This document shows, piece after piece, positions 36,068 through 47,600 of a stretch of 64,000 nucleotides of DNA; the first letter of the stretch is position 1; each line of letters starts with the position of its first letter. Below the pieces are notes generated by a model. It had not been told where the DNA came from and did no database searches. It worked only from the letters and a program-made list of their open reading frames with translations. This DNA comes from Sclerodactyla briareus (Eukaryota; Echinodermata; Holothuroidea; Dendrochirotida; Sclerodactylidae): assembly GCA_026419785.1 (NCBI GenBank), contig JAODTK010002654.1, positions 1-64,000 on the forward strand. Reading direction: 5' to 3'. A program made the translations under genes and the position numbers.

Positions 36068-36844
36068 ACTTCCTACACACCTAATATAATATAATAAATG
36101 TTCATAGAACATGACATATTGATAGCGCTAACAGAGTACCTTTTGAATTGATATTAAAACAAACACTGGCAATCTCCACGATCACACCTACAGACCTATT
36201 TTACTTCCAAAGTTCAATAGGCAGATGGGTGAGGTTCTTCGAAGGGGAGAAGGCGTCCGTTACCCCGACTTGTTGAAGTCGATCGCATAATACAAATAAC
36301 CATCATAGCCTAATACGCAAATAAACAAATGCCCTGTCTGCAGGATGCGTGTTACCCTAACACAAACAAAACGTGAAATCTTGATACTAGACGTCACTCC
36401 GATTTGATTTTGACAACCTTGATATATATGAGAGAAATACTTCCTTGCCATTTTTTAAAATTTGCATTTCTCCACGTTCCCGATACCTGGACCGTTCTTT
36501 CCTATTTACATCGGAATACTGTCAATTTAAAACGAACAATCTCTAAGAAAAATTTTCAGTCTCCACATGCGGCACAAAAATATGAGACCTTTATGACCGT
36601 TCGAAAGAGAAGCTCAACGGTTCTTAAAGGGAAATTCCAGCCAAATTAATACTCATCTTGTTGTTATAATGTTGAAGAGAATAAAAAATCATTCCAAATA
36701 TCACTTATGTTCCAGGTTTATAGCATGTTCGGTGGGGAAGATATGCTTCCTCAAATTTCATACCAATTTGCTGGATTTTGGCAATGGCAACCATTTTGTG
36801 ATGTCATATATACCAATTATACGGGAAAAGAAATTTCTTAACAT
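36068..36844. other. No gene recognised
   Basis: Two plus-strand frames (36404-36649 and 36669-36863) are Lys/Phe/His-rich and match nothing known to me. Confidence 0.3.
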
Positions 36845-38228
36845 TTTCTCTAAAAATTGGTAGACTATGACGTCCTCAAATGTTGTCAATTTGCAAAATT
36901 GCCAACTTAGCAGTGAGTATTTATTAATCTTTAAAAATTCGTAACTTTATAACCGAACATGCTATGAACATGAAACAAAGTTTGATTTGCATAAATTTTC
37001 AATGCACAATCATATGACATTTAAATATTTTGGCTGGCTTGTCCTTTGATATGCATACAGATGGGGCAAGGGGGGGGGGATCAAACAAGTAATAATGTAT
37101 AACCGTTGACTGGTATCCAGTACAGTAATCTTGTCAAACTGCGAAAAAGTTTTTAGCAGCTCTCACGGAATACCATACTGCGAGCGGTAACCGAGGATGC
37201 GGTGAAGTGAGGTATGTTTTAAAAGAGGAATCCAATCACTTTTCTCAGCCCACACGATGGCCTCGCTAGAATATGGCAAGACTGGCAGAGCACACTAAGC
37301 CAAAAACACGGAGCTTGGACTCTTTGCTCAGATAACGCGACCGGCAGACAACACTATCCAGTGATTTGCATGTCTGACGTCCAACAAATGCCCAGTTCCG
37401 GGCGTCTACTGACCTCCGACTCACATGAAGCAGAGTCACTACTGACACTGAGGTAAACAAATGACATGGTAACTTCCCGTTCTAGCCCAACACCTGGGCA
37501 GGACCCAGTAGTAGCACTGTCCAAGATTCCACCATAGGGACTTGATTTAGTCGTGGTCCGTGTCACCTGAAAGGCCCAACGGATTTGACTCCTGACTAAG
37601 TGTTCCAAGGGCATCAACCAGAGAATCCACAAACTCGCGCGAGTTATAATGCAGTATCAATTCCGCTTAGTCCAGGTCAGTGTGGTAAAGATCAATCCCT
37701 AATTAACTGAGAATAACGAATTGTGAATATTTTCATATATCAACATTGTGCAGGAATTAATCTTTAACTCACTACTCCATTCCTATAAGCCCCAGAAAAT
37801 TTCCACGAATTCGAATTAGGCTGTTAAGAACCATTATGCCGGAATCACTCCCGAGGTGGTTGATCTCATTCCCCCTAACCAAAAAAAACAACACTAATTT
37901 GGTAAGTAAAACTCCCATGACGGCGGGGTGTTTATGTTTGGCCAGTTTGTGCCATAAACATTCGACACTGTATAAAAAACCTGACTATTTAAATTAGATT
38001 CATAGGAAATCGTTATATGTATCATTGTAATTTTGATAATCTCCATAAGAGGGGCAAAAAGGATTTTTTGTGGTTTTGTTAACAGTATAATCATGTCAAA
38101 ATAAGTCAATATTGTCAATATTCTCAAAATCTTCTATTGCCAACTTACACGTACATGTTTACATTATCGTTCATAACAATAGAATAACATTTTCACGAAT
38201 AGCGCAATAATCTGCATCAAATCTTAAC
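36845..38228. repeat. Tandem array unit 1 (1.37-kb unit)
   Basis: Begins at GGTAGACTATGACGTCCTC. It includes TTGCCAACTTAG, TTTATTAATCTTTAAAAATT, CATGCTATGAACATGAAAC, the antisense LINE segment (37150-37670), a GAATTCGAATTAG word, TTTGGCCAGTTTGTGCC and CATTGTCAATTTTGATAATC-like words. The same order recurs from 38229 and 39599. Units differ mostly by single-base insertions and deletions. Confidence 0.9.
37150..37670 (-). mobile_element. LINE RT fragment in array unit 1
   Basis: The minus strand encodes, with frame changes, EFVDSLVDALGTLSQE (palm/thumb boundary), FVYL...SDSASCESEVSRR, CRSRYLSKESKLRVF and SLHRILGYRSQYGIP. These correspond to the conserved region after the ADD box of a non-LTR reverse transcriptase family that shows YLGS, RYLxxxTKxRVF and SLRRIxGYRW. 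The catalytic ADD is damaged in this unit (RIDTAL), and the N-terminal endonuclease and RT fingers are absent. It is a truncated, non-functional fragment amplified as part of the tandem unit. Confidence 0.75.
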
Positions 38229-39598
38229 ATTGTAGATATGACAGGCATCCAAATGTTGCAATTTGCCAAAAATTGCCAACTTAGAGTGATTATTTATTAA
38301 TCTTTAAAAATTCGTAAACTTATAACCGAACATGCTATGAACATGAAACAAGTTTGATTGGCATAATTTTCAATGCACAATCATATGGACATTTAATATT
38401 TTGCTGGGACTTGTCCTTTGATAGGCATTACCAGATGGGGGCAAAGGGGGGGATCTAACAATGTTCAAATGTATACCGTTTGATGGTACCCGTACAGTAA
38501 TCTTTGTATGTAAACCGAACAAAAAAAAAGTTTTAGCAGCATATCACGGGAATACCATACTGGAGCGGTTTAACGAGATGCGGTGAAGTGAGGGGTAGTA
38601 GTAGTAAAAGAGGAGGGAATCCATCACTGTTCAGCCCAACAGCGAGGCCTCACTAGAATATCAAGACTGAGGCACATAGAAGCCAAAACCACGGGGGAAA
38701 AAAAAAAAAAAAAAAACTTGGCTCTATTTGCTCAGATAACGCGACCGCGAACAAACCCTAATCCGTTGATGTCATGATCCACATGCCAGTCCCGGGCGTT
38801 TACTGACCTCGGGCTTCACAAGAAGAGAGTCAACTAATGACACTGCGGATGTAAACAAATGAACATGGTAAACTTCCACGTTCGCGCACCACCCTGGCAG
38901 ACCCGTTAGCACTGTCAAGCTTCCACCGAGGAGACTTTATCTTAGTTTTGGTCCGTGTCACCCGAAGGCCCAACGGATTTTGGCCTCCCGACTAAGTGTT
39001 TCAAAGGCATCACAGAGAATCCACAAACTCGCGCGAGTAATGCATATCATCCGCTAAGTCCATGTTCAGGTGTAAGATCAATCCCAATAACCTGAGATAA
39101 ACGATGGGACATTTTCTTCATATATCAACTATGTTTCAGGACTTACTCTTTACATTCACTACTCTTTCCTTATAATCCCATAAAATTTCCACGAATTCGA
39201 ATTAGCTGTTAATGAACCATACGCCGGTCACTCCCGAAGGTGGTTCTTATCTCATCCCCCTAAAAAACAACAACACTAATTTTGGTAATTAAACTCCCTA
39301 TGACGGCGGGGCTGTTTATGTTTGGCCAGTTTGGTCCCATAAACATCGACACTGTAAAAACCTGACTATTAAATTTTGGATTCATAGGACTCGTCTATAT
39401 TATCATTGTCAATTTTGATAATCTCATAAGAGGGGAAAGGATTTTTTTTGTAACAGTTATAAAATCATGTCAACTAATTCAATATTGTCCATATTCTCAA
39501 TCCTTATATCGCAACCTTACACAGTAACTGTTTACATTATCGGTCAGGTAACAATAGAATAACATTTTCACTTGTCCTGCAAAATCTGCATAAATCTA
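38229..39598. repeat. Tandem array unit 2
   Basis: Second 1.37-kb unit, same content and order as unit 1. It carries an extra stretch of about 19 A at 38698-38716 that is missing from units 1 and 3, and many one-base indels. Confidence 0.9.
38535..39060 (-). mobile_element. LINE RT fragment in array unit 2
   Basis: Antisense LINE segment equivalent to 37150-37670. SLHRISLN, ARER-like and REFVDSL-like words can be followed in changing frames, with the 19-A insertion in the middle. It has more frame breaks than units 1 and 3. Confidence 0.65.
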
Positions 39599-40558
39599 AA
39601 TTTGGTAGATATGACGTCATCAAATGTGTCAATTTGCAAAATTGCCAACTTAGAGTGATTATTTATTAATCTTAAAAATTCCTAACTTTATAACCGAACA
39701 TGCTATGAACATGAACAAAGTTTGATTGGCATATTTTCATGCACAATCATATGACATTTAAATATTTTGGCTGACTGTCCTTTTGTTATGCCGTACGATG
39801 TGGCAAAGGGGGATCTAAACAATGGTCATAATGTATACCGTTTGACTGTATCCAGTACATTAATCTTTGTAACTGCGAAAAAGGTTTTAGCAGCTCTCAC
39901 GGAATACCATACTGCTAGCGGTAACCGAGGATGCGGTGAAGTGAGGTAGTAAAAGAGAAGTCCAATCACTGTCTCAGCCCAACAGCGAGGGCCTCAATAG
40001 ATGATGGCAAAAGACGGAGGCACAATAGAGCCAAAAACACTGGGAGTTGGCTCTTTTGTAGGGATTAACGCGACCGCGACAAACCACTATCCAGTGATTG
40101 TCATGACTCCAAATGCAGTCCAGGGCGTCTACTGACCCGGGCCTTCACACGAAGAAGAGTCATAATGACAGGCGGAGGGTAACAAATGACATGGTAAACT
40201 CCACGTTCTCGCCCAACACCTGGGGCCAGACCCCAGTGCACTGCAAGATTCACCAGGAGAGACTTGAATCTAGTCTTGGTCCGTGTCACCCGAAGGCCCA
40301 ACGTATTTGCCTCCCGACTAAGTGTTCCAAGGGCATCAACCAGAGAGTCCACAAACTCGCGCGGTAATGCAGTATCATCCGCAATCCGGTCAGGTGGTAA
40401 AGTCAATCCCTACTAACTGAGATACCGAATTGTGGAATATTCTTCTTTCATATATGAACTAGTTGCGGAAGTAATCTTTAACATTCACTACTCTTTCCTT
40501 ATAATCCCATTAAATTTCCACGAATTCGAATTAGCTGTTAATGAACCATTACGCCGGA
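39599..40558. repeat. Tandem array unit 3, left part
   Basis: Third unit, starting GGTAGATATGACGTCATC. It runs normally to AATGAACCATTACGCCGGA (40558), where homology stops. The rest of the unit (ATCACTCCCGAAGGTGGTT onward) resumes at 42423. Confidence 0.9.
39895..40406 (-). mobile_element. LINE RT fragment in array unit 3, ADD box intact
   Basis: The best-preserved of the three. The minus strand reads RIADDTALPREFVDSLVDAL (ADD at about 40374-40382) then GTLSREANTLGLRVTRTKTR, the classic A/FADD box followed by LGL-V---KTK of non-LTR reverse transcriptases. It continues with SLHRILGYR near 39910-39935. Only the C-terminal half of the RT and the thumb are present. Confidence 0.8.
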
Positions 40559-40789
40559 CGCCACATTCACTACGGTCTCCAAACAAGATATTGCATATGC
40601 AATTCATGACATAGGCCTACTACCTTAGCAGGTTACAATATCAAAATCTATACAACTTCTCTCTCTTGTCCTCGGCATCCCATTCCAAGAAATATGGATA
40701 TCTCATTGGAACACATTCTCTTGAACGAACTTAGATGATGGTAGTGCCGAGGTGTCGTCCACCTTTCCGCACCGGTCGCCTCGTCTCGA

Positions 40790-41700
40790 TTTGCAGGCGT
40801 CGAGCTTGGCTCCTGGAACATCCTCTCACTCAAGGGAAGCTACATCGGTCTTCAAAAGGTTGGACGTGAGCCAACTGACGGATCCGAAAGTAGCCACATA
40901 CTGATGAGCCTAGGCAGTTGTTTGAAGGGCTGGAGGTGAATATGGGCCCGCGCAGGGATGAACGAGTCAAACCCTGCTTTTCTCAAGACAGGTAATGCAT
41001 CCTGAGCGTCCTAATAAGACCCACTGGGAAATTTCTAGAGAAACATTCGGATCCATCCAGTGGAGTCGCCAGGCCAGGCTCATTAATAAGACTTAGCTTT
41101 CTAGGAAGCTTCGGAGCATGGTACTGAAGGCACTGCCACGCTCGAATCATGATCCCGAAGTCCAGCGGCTCTGTGAGTCCGTGGAGAAGTACCTGGCAAC
41201 GGATGCCTCACAGCCAGCCTACAGAGCGATTCTCTGTAACACTGTGCCGAAGCGCCAAGGTAAGATGGTAATCTGGTTTGAGGGCCCGCAGGGCTGGCTC
41301 TCTTGAGAATTTGTACAAATTCGATACCCCAAGTTCGGAAATTCAGATGGACGGTGCTGCAGCTCGTGGCTAAACCGCATGTAGACGGCGGCGTGCCTAC
41401 TATCGAGGAAACTCGAGATGCATTGGAAACAGTTAAAGGGCGGGGAAAGTTCTTGGGCCTGTGGCATACATCCAGAGATGCTTTGGGCTAATGGCTAGGA
41501 TGCCCTTCAGTTATTATATGATCTCAGTTCGGAGCTCTGGTGACATCGCAGCCGACTAAAAAAGGGACTTATTGTTCCAATTTTGGGAGGGGAAGGTGAT
41601 ACTCGGGACTACAATAACTAAAGAGGGGTTACACTCCTCTCAGTTACTGGCTAAAGATCTTTGTTAGGACCATCCTGAACAGAGTCCGTTGTCAGCTGCT
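40790..41700 (+). mobile_element. LINE linker and RT N-terminal fragment
   Basis: Segments read in changing frames: RLDVSQLTDPKVAT (about 40860), RPNKTHWEISRETFRSI and SRQARLINKT (41015-41095), LCESVEKYLATDASQPAYRA (about 41170-41225), PTIEETRDALETVKG (about 41400-41445), then GLIVPIL-GEGDTRDYNN-RGVTLLSV (about 41565-41645) and SLLGPS-TESV. This is the expected order of the endonuclease-RT linker, the SRPAYRA block, the DE--EA---LK block and the first RT motif of the same LINE type whose C-terminal half lies antisense in the array. It breaks off before the ADD box. Confidence 0.75.
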
Positions 41701-41704
41701 TGCG

Positions 41705-41945
41705 CATCGGTGGTAGCGTGGTATCAGTGACACTTCGCTAGCAAACAGTCCGGATTCGAAATCCAGCTGTCACCGGACGTTTTTCTCTAGGTGCTGTACT
41801 TGCAGTTACGGTGGGCGAGGTCTTGGTTTTCACTTCTGGTTCCGCTGTAATACGTGGACTTTCTAGGATACTGGGCTTTGTTACGGGATATTTGCATTAA
41901 GTCTCGTCTGTCGTCTGTGAGCAGTCACGTTGTACTTGAACATCC
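41705..41945 (+). mobile_element. SINE-like repeat, copy 2
   Basis: TGGTAGCGTGGTATCAG (A-box-like) and CCGGATTCGAAATCC (B-box-like, 41750-41764) are followed by GCTGTACTTGCAGTTACG, GGGCGAGGTCTTGG, TTTGTTACGGGATATTTGCA and GAGCAGTCACGTTG. It corresponds to the first half of 23285-23710 and preserves the tRNA-like promoter better. Confidence 0.65.
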
Positions 41946-42422
41946 GCTCAACAGCGTCCCGATGAAATTAGTGAAAGCTTGTTGCTATAACCAAGACCTA
42001 AATTGAATCCCATGCTCCAGGTCATTAACGAAGACGATCAAGTTCCTATACCGCTTGTGTTAAATCTTGGCAAAACCAAATGCTTATTTTCCGCATATTT
42101 TATTTATGATAAACTCTATTTGCTAACAGGATCATTCCGCTTCTTCATAGAAATATTGTAATTTAGAAATTAATTTATTAATTTAACACAACCTTTGATG
42201 ACTTTGGTAACCAGTGACTTGGGAATAAGAGAGAGAATCCAAACGGAAATAAACAGCATTATTACTATTGAATTCCGAAGTCAATTGTTTAGACTGCCTT
42301 GCTCCATGTCATATATCTACCAGAATATAATGAGATACCAAACTACGACTTCCATTGTACTTCAAAATCAGTATGTCGGAACCAATTTCCTTATCAAATT
42401 CAGAATTAAATACCAGATTAAA

Positions 42423-42793
42423 ATCACTCCCGAAGGTGGTTCTATCTCATCCCCCTAAAAAAACAAACAACATTAATTTGTAAGTAAAACTCCTAGTGAC
42501 GGCGGGGCTGTTTTATGTTTGGCCAGTTTGTGCCATAAACATTCGACACTGTAAAAACCTGACTATTAAATTTAGGATTCATAGGAAATCGTCTATATGT
42601 ATCATTGTCAATTTTGATAATCTCATAAGAGGGGAAAGGATTTTTTTGTAACAGTTATATAGGTCAAATAAGTCAAATAGGGTCAAATTCTCAAATCTTA
42701 TATGCAACTTACACAGTACATGTTTACATTATCGTCATTAACACTAGAATAACATTTTTCACTGTTGCAATAATCTGCATCAAATCTTGTAAG
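42423..42793. repeat. Tandem array unit 3, right part
   Basis: Resumes the array unit after the insert: ATCACTCCCGAAGGTGGTT, GACGGCGGGGCTG, TTTGGCCAGTTTGTGCC and GATAATCTCATAAGAGGGG. It ends near GCATCAAATCTTGTAAGAT, where a fourth unit would begin. Confidence 0.85.
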
Positions 42794-43912
42794 ATTTTAC
42801 AGTTTTTTGCCTTCTTGGTAGCCCTAAACATTCCATAATAGGAAGAAGTGAATTGAAAATAATCAATACATATTCTCTCCCACATTCTTGCATAACGGAC
42901 ATCGTTTTTTGTTGTTGTAAACCAATTGCACCAATTGTTGGCTATATCTGCACTGGCCATTCTAGTATCACCGTAGTAGTGGGCTTCCACGCCAGACGAG
43001 TTACTCTATTACTTCCATTAAGCTTTGTAAATGGGAAATGATGACAACGGAATTCACCAATGAAGTCATCAAATCGCAAGGGGCCTATCAGACTCATTAA
43101 ATAAATCCCGCCCATACTGAAGGTTAGAAATATACCGGTAACACTTATAAAATAAGTAAATAAAGTAAGTAACTAGATAATCTGGTCGTTGATCTTGATG
43201 AAATGAAACCTATATGTTCTAAATAGGCTGATCACCAAAATTAGACGGTGGAGGAGTAACAAAACTGATGGAGAGATCACCCCATTTGTAAAACAGTTTA
43301 AAATAAATTAATTTCCAAAGCATTCAATTACAACTAAAAAAAATGTTTACCAAATGTAAGTTAGTTTCATGAAATCAAACATAATAATCATATTAAGTCC
43401 ACCACAATAGTGGTTGCGTTAGTATGCGTTAGTATGGGGAGAGTTATCACGTATGTAAGATGTTTATACGTGACCTCGTTGACCTTGAATGCTTTGATCC
43501 AGACCCCAAAACAATAGGAACCACATGACTGACTTTCTCAACATCATATATTTTAAACTGTTCAGACCCGTTCCGTGTATTCTTTCTTTCCAGTTGGCAA
43601 AGTAGCTGAAAAATGCAGTTCATCAATATGTTGTACATACTGTTAACGCAATCATATCGCAACACGCACAGTACAAAAAATTAGTTTAGGTTTACAGTAG
43701 TAGGGAAAGGGTCAGGAAGGAACGACCCTGAAACCACAACAACACAAGAAGAGCGTACAGAACTCAAAGAATTGTCCTGGAAAAAACGAGTTCAAGTCGT
43801 TTACCACTCTCGGGCAAACACCGTCCGCAGGGTGGCCTATTCCACTCTAACTCTTCACGAAAAGAAATACTTCCGGATGCCTAATCTGTAATGTTTACCA
43901 CGATCATTAGAA
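42794..43912. other. No gene recognised
   Basis: AT-rich. A short direct repeat GTTAGTATGCGTTAGTATG lies at about 43417-43436. Small open frames have no known domain. Confidence 0.3.
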
Positions 43913-43971
<59 letters not shown>

Positions 43972-46190
43972 CTTATTGCTACAGTAATGGAAATTATGAT
44001 ATCGCACATAAAAGTTCAGAAATACAAAAATAATGAATAGCAAAATAGACAGATCATGTATATACAATAAGACAGGAAAGAAGGATAAACAGAATCACCA
44101 ACAATTGCTGCAAAGACTAAGCGACTCAAGTTGTTATTGTACTGTTTATTGCACGTGGGATGAAAGAGTGCGATAACGGTTTGTTATACTTATGGTTGCC
44201 TTCAGTCTTCCAATCCCTATATTGATCACATTGTCGTGAAGGTGACGGTTTTAGAGGGATGAGAACATCATTCCACACTGACTCCAATTTGGTGTCCAGT
44301 ATAGATTGGTACACTTGAGTCAACAACCCCTGCGGAACTCCATGACCCTACCCGCATTCTTAATTATATGGTCAATACGATCTTTCTCGTTCTGGTCACA
44401 TTCCCTCCCCAGCATATGAGGGAAATATCCCCAACTCCGGACAATAGTGGAACTGTAGGAATACATTGCATAATTTCGTTTCGAACATTAAAAGCTGACA
44501 ACTCCCTAAGACCTAGTATTAACCTGGTATTAAGCCTTTTAACCAGGGCATCCACGTGATCATCCCAAGTGAGAGAATTGTTAAAATGTACACCGAGATA
44601 CTTTGTGGAACTAACCTCTCCTCAACGGCTTCAACTTTGATAATAACGGGAGGAGGAGGGGTTAGGTTCATCAGCGTTGCGACGGAAGTCGATGACCATT
44701 TCTTTTGTTTTGCTATATTTAATTACAAAAAAGTTATTGTCGCAATAGTCCACGAACGACTGCAGGCTGGCAGCTATATGCCTCATAATGATTGCCATGG
44801 ATGAGTCCAGCCATACCCGTATCATCAGCAAATATAATGGGACATATACTATCTGGCTCTACAGTCAGACGTGTACAACATGAATAAAAATGGTGCAAGC
44901 AATGTGCCCTTGTGGCGCTCCAGTATTGGAGGGAATAATGTCAGACCGGCACGTTGGACTTAGTTTAACAAATTGAGTACGATCTGTAAGATAATTTTTA
45001 CAATAAGGAATGAACCCATGCATGTGGTCTGTTCATGTTGATCAATTTGCTTGCAAGTTTATGTGGCTGGATGTATTAAAGGCAGAAGAAAGTCCAAAGT
45101 CAAAGAACATAACTCTATCAGAGGTACATGTGTGTTTAAGTGTGAATAAAGACGGTGGAGGAGCAGCAGGATGCATCCTCACAGCTCAGTAGACTTGTAA
45201 GCAATTGTATAGGATCTAAAAAATGGAGCAACCAAATAGATAAAACTACTTAAAAATAAAGCGCTCACACCTTTCATCGGGACTGCAGGTTAATGCTATA
45301 GGACGAAGATCTTAATGCAATGAAATGACTGGACGTTTGGCACTTGATGATGGTAGACGGCTTCCATAGTTGAGGCACCTCTCATGTTGAAATGAAGTAT
45401 TATAAATTACACTGAAATATGAGCCAACTCTATTGAACAATGCTTTAAAACCTTGGGTGATATTGTCCGTCCAGCAGCTTTTTGATGGGTTCAGCCAACA
45501 GAACTGCCGGCGACCACATCAACAGAGACTCTATATTGCAGTTTTAGAATTCCGTTAAAACAGATTGAGCTTTAGGTATTAGTTAGTAAAATATCATGAT
45601 CAAACGATGTAAACGCGGATTGAGGTTATGGCAAGTCAATGTGATTCCAGAGATATGTGGCAAGAATTAGAGGTATTGTTGTAGCCAATCATAAAACGGA
45701 TACCATCCCAGACATGTTTATTATGTTGTAAAATAAACGTCTCTAAATCTGTACCGGTTAGACAGCTTTATCCTGGGCGATCACGCGTTTCAGTACTTTC
45801 TGGACCTCCCGTAGTTGATCAGCATAGCCTCTTCCTTGAATAATCCCTTCTTCTTGTGATTACATTCTGACCCTCTTGGTGATCCACGGTTTATTGTGGG
45901 GTAGACTTTGACTTGCTTCGTCGGGATAGTATTGTCCACACAGAATGATATATAATCGGAGAGTTGGTGAGTTCATCCAGGTCATCGGCGGCCTCAATAA
46001 ACGTTCCCCGTCTGTACAGTCCAGCTCGGCTCGCGGAGGGAGAGATGAACAACGGCCGTAATTGTTCATTGCTTTGTACGGTGGTAAAGCGGGGTTCTCT
46101 CTATAAACAATGGGTCGGTAGACGAGGGCACAGATTAAAAGATTATGTCCGCCTTCCGAGTTTGGGAAGCGTGAATAGAAGGTAAGCATT
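43913..46190 (-). mobile_element. CR1/Rex1-like LINE, 5'-truncated, with (ACTT)n tail
   Basis: Read on the minus strand with frame corrections. Linker: ELDCTDxERLLRPPMTWMNSPTL and PHNKPWITKRV (46050-45865). RT core: FFDFSSAFNT, GAPQGTLLAPFLFMLYTSDC (about 44930-44870) and IIxFADDTGMAGLI (about 44840-44800). Then FVDYCDNNFFVIKYSKTKEM with VIDFRR (about 44750-44685), LRELSAFNVRNEIMQC, LICWGGNVTRT (about 44430-44380) and the C-terminal SFIPRAIN (about 44160-44135). An AT-rich 3' region leads to AATAAGTTT and then (ACTT)n. NKPWIT, SKTKEMVIDFRR and SFIP-AI-LLN are characteristic of CR1/Rex1-type LINEs. The endonuclease domain is missing or not recognisable. Several frame breaks make it inactive as read. 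Confidence 0.85.
43914..43970 (+). repeat. (GTAA)n microsatellite, LINE 3' tail
   Basis: About 14 GTAA units. On the minus strand these are (TTAC)n directly after the LINE 3' end, the usual short tandem tail of CR1/L2-type elements. Confidence 0.9.
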
Positions 46191-46329
46191 CTTTAACATG
46201 GTATAAAGAAGATCAGGGTAAGCTTCTTTACGAGAGGCACATTTCACTTGCTGATAATACTGGCCGCTGCTCTTTTTAGATACAATGATTGAAGTCTCCG
46301 TTGATTATGAGAGAACTCCCGGGGGCAAA

Positions 46330-47021
46330 ACTACGGGGCGAACAGGTCACAGTTAGATCTCCAGGTTGGGGGAGCACGAATGTCGTTTGAGATGGGCATA
46401 TGGGGTGGCACATTCTGATTGATATAGTGCCCACCCCCCCCCCCTTTTCTCTTCCCGATGGTGCGGTTCGGTCCTCTCAATAATGTGAATCCATCAATCC
46501 AGCCATGTGATGTCAATTCAAAGGAGTTAGCGAAAGAACGGCCAGACGAAGCAATGGACATCGAAACCTTGCACACTGCTTGGCAGGTTCATAGTCGATT
46601 CGAAAGACAAACCAAGATCTTCTTCTGAGTTTACCAGATTGACTTCTTAACCATTCTTATACTCAAAGACGCGTTGGCTCTATGATAGCCGAAATGCACC
46701 ACTTTGTATTATCGGCGTTGGAAAACATTTGGCAATCGGAATACCATTTGGAATTCGGTCCGAACTCTTCGACAGTCACCCTCCTGCTAAATTCAAATTC
46801 AAATTGTTCAAATGAGCGATTGCACAGAATCTTGACGTCGCGTGAAATATAACCCAAAAGAGTAAGAAAACAAGAAACGACCCTGGAAATACCACGGTAT
46901 TGCCGCCTATTTTTAACACCAAAAGGGAAGTTATTAGACAATGTGTCAAGAGCTTCTTGAAAATCCAGTAATAGATATCAACAGCTTTACCGCTGTCAAC
47001 AAAACTAGCTACATCTGTCAT
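46330..47021 (-). mobile_element. Second LINE RT fragment
   Basis: The minus strand contains FVDSGKAVDIYYxxFQEAL (47000-46940), the RT motif usually read as VDVIYLDFxKAFD. Downstream, after a gap, come QMF-NADKCKVVHFGYHRA (about 46730-46690) and a NSEEDLGLSFES-like EKDLG block (about 46640-46600). These correspond to RT motif A and the post-ADD thumb (FN--KCKV-HFG and E-DLGV) of a CR1-like LINE different from the one at 43913-46190. The central RT with its ADD box is lost or unreadable. Its position suggests that the other LINE lies next to or inside it. Confidence 0.65.
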
Positions 47022-47137
47022 AATTCCAGTAGATTAGTAAGCACGAACGATTTGAAGCCTTGCCTGTTGCGGAGTTGCCTTGCCAAGACTCACGATTCAG
47101 ATTATATTCCTTGGAATAATTCACTAATGGTCTCTAA

Positions 47138-47600
47138 TACATACATACATACATACATACGATATTTATACAGCGCTGCCATAAAGAACGTAGCGCTATA
47201 AAGCTCGCAAACAACAACAGATTAGGCGAATAAAAATGTTTTCAGATGTTTCTTGAACCTGTTCAAAGTTGGCAGCTCTCTTATTGTAGTTCGCGAATTC
47301 CAGAGTCTGGGAATTGCCCACATTTGACATTTGACAACTTGCTGACTTGAGAGCTGTTACCTACCCGCAGCTAGAAGAAGGTTCAGCAACGACATAGCAC
47401 TGTCTTTGCAGGGAATTTTAAGGTGAATATCCAGGTGTCCGTAATGAGTTATGGGCCAGCCACAGCAGCAGTCTATTAAACCAGATAACAAATCCATAAT
47501 CGTTGGGTATGCGATTCGATCTCTCAGAATCCAGGTAGGATTACGAGGTCGAAACTAACTGAAGAGTCCAGCTGAGGGAGTTGTGATAAAAACGAGAGTA
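47138..47600 (-). mobile_element. LINE 3'-end-like dispersed segment with (ACAT)n
   Basis: An (ACAT)n microsatellite (47138-47160) is followed by CGATATTTATACAGCGCTGCC, GTAGCGCTATAAAGC and TTCTTGAACCTGTTCAAAGT. On the minus strand this reads as an AGCGCTGTATAAATATCG terminus running into (ATGT)n, the arrangement seen at 3' ends of L2/CR1-type LINEs. Class assignment is inference. No RT is present. Confidence 0.45.

Larger units (their letters stand above)
40559..42422 (+). mobile_element. 1.86-kb insert splitting array unit 3
   Basis: Comparison with units 1 and 2 shows that the unit sequence is interrupted exactly between ACGCCGGA and ATCACTCCCG. The insert contains a plus-strand LINE piece (40790-41700), a SINE-like repeat (41705-41945) and AT-rich DNA. 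No clear target duplication or inverted end is seen, so it may be a nested insertion or a rearrangement. Confidence 0.7.

Noticed and set aside
36845-42793. CRISPR-like or satellite array
   Set aside because: Units are 1.37 kb with coding LINE remnants, far longer than CRISPR repeats, and the genome is eukaryotic.
44631-44831. Independent cellular gene with SKTKEMVIDFRR
   Set aside because: This motif is the standard post-ADD segment of LINE reverse transcriptase and fits the surrounding LINE.
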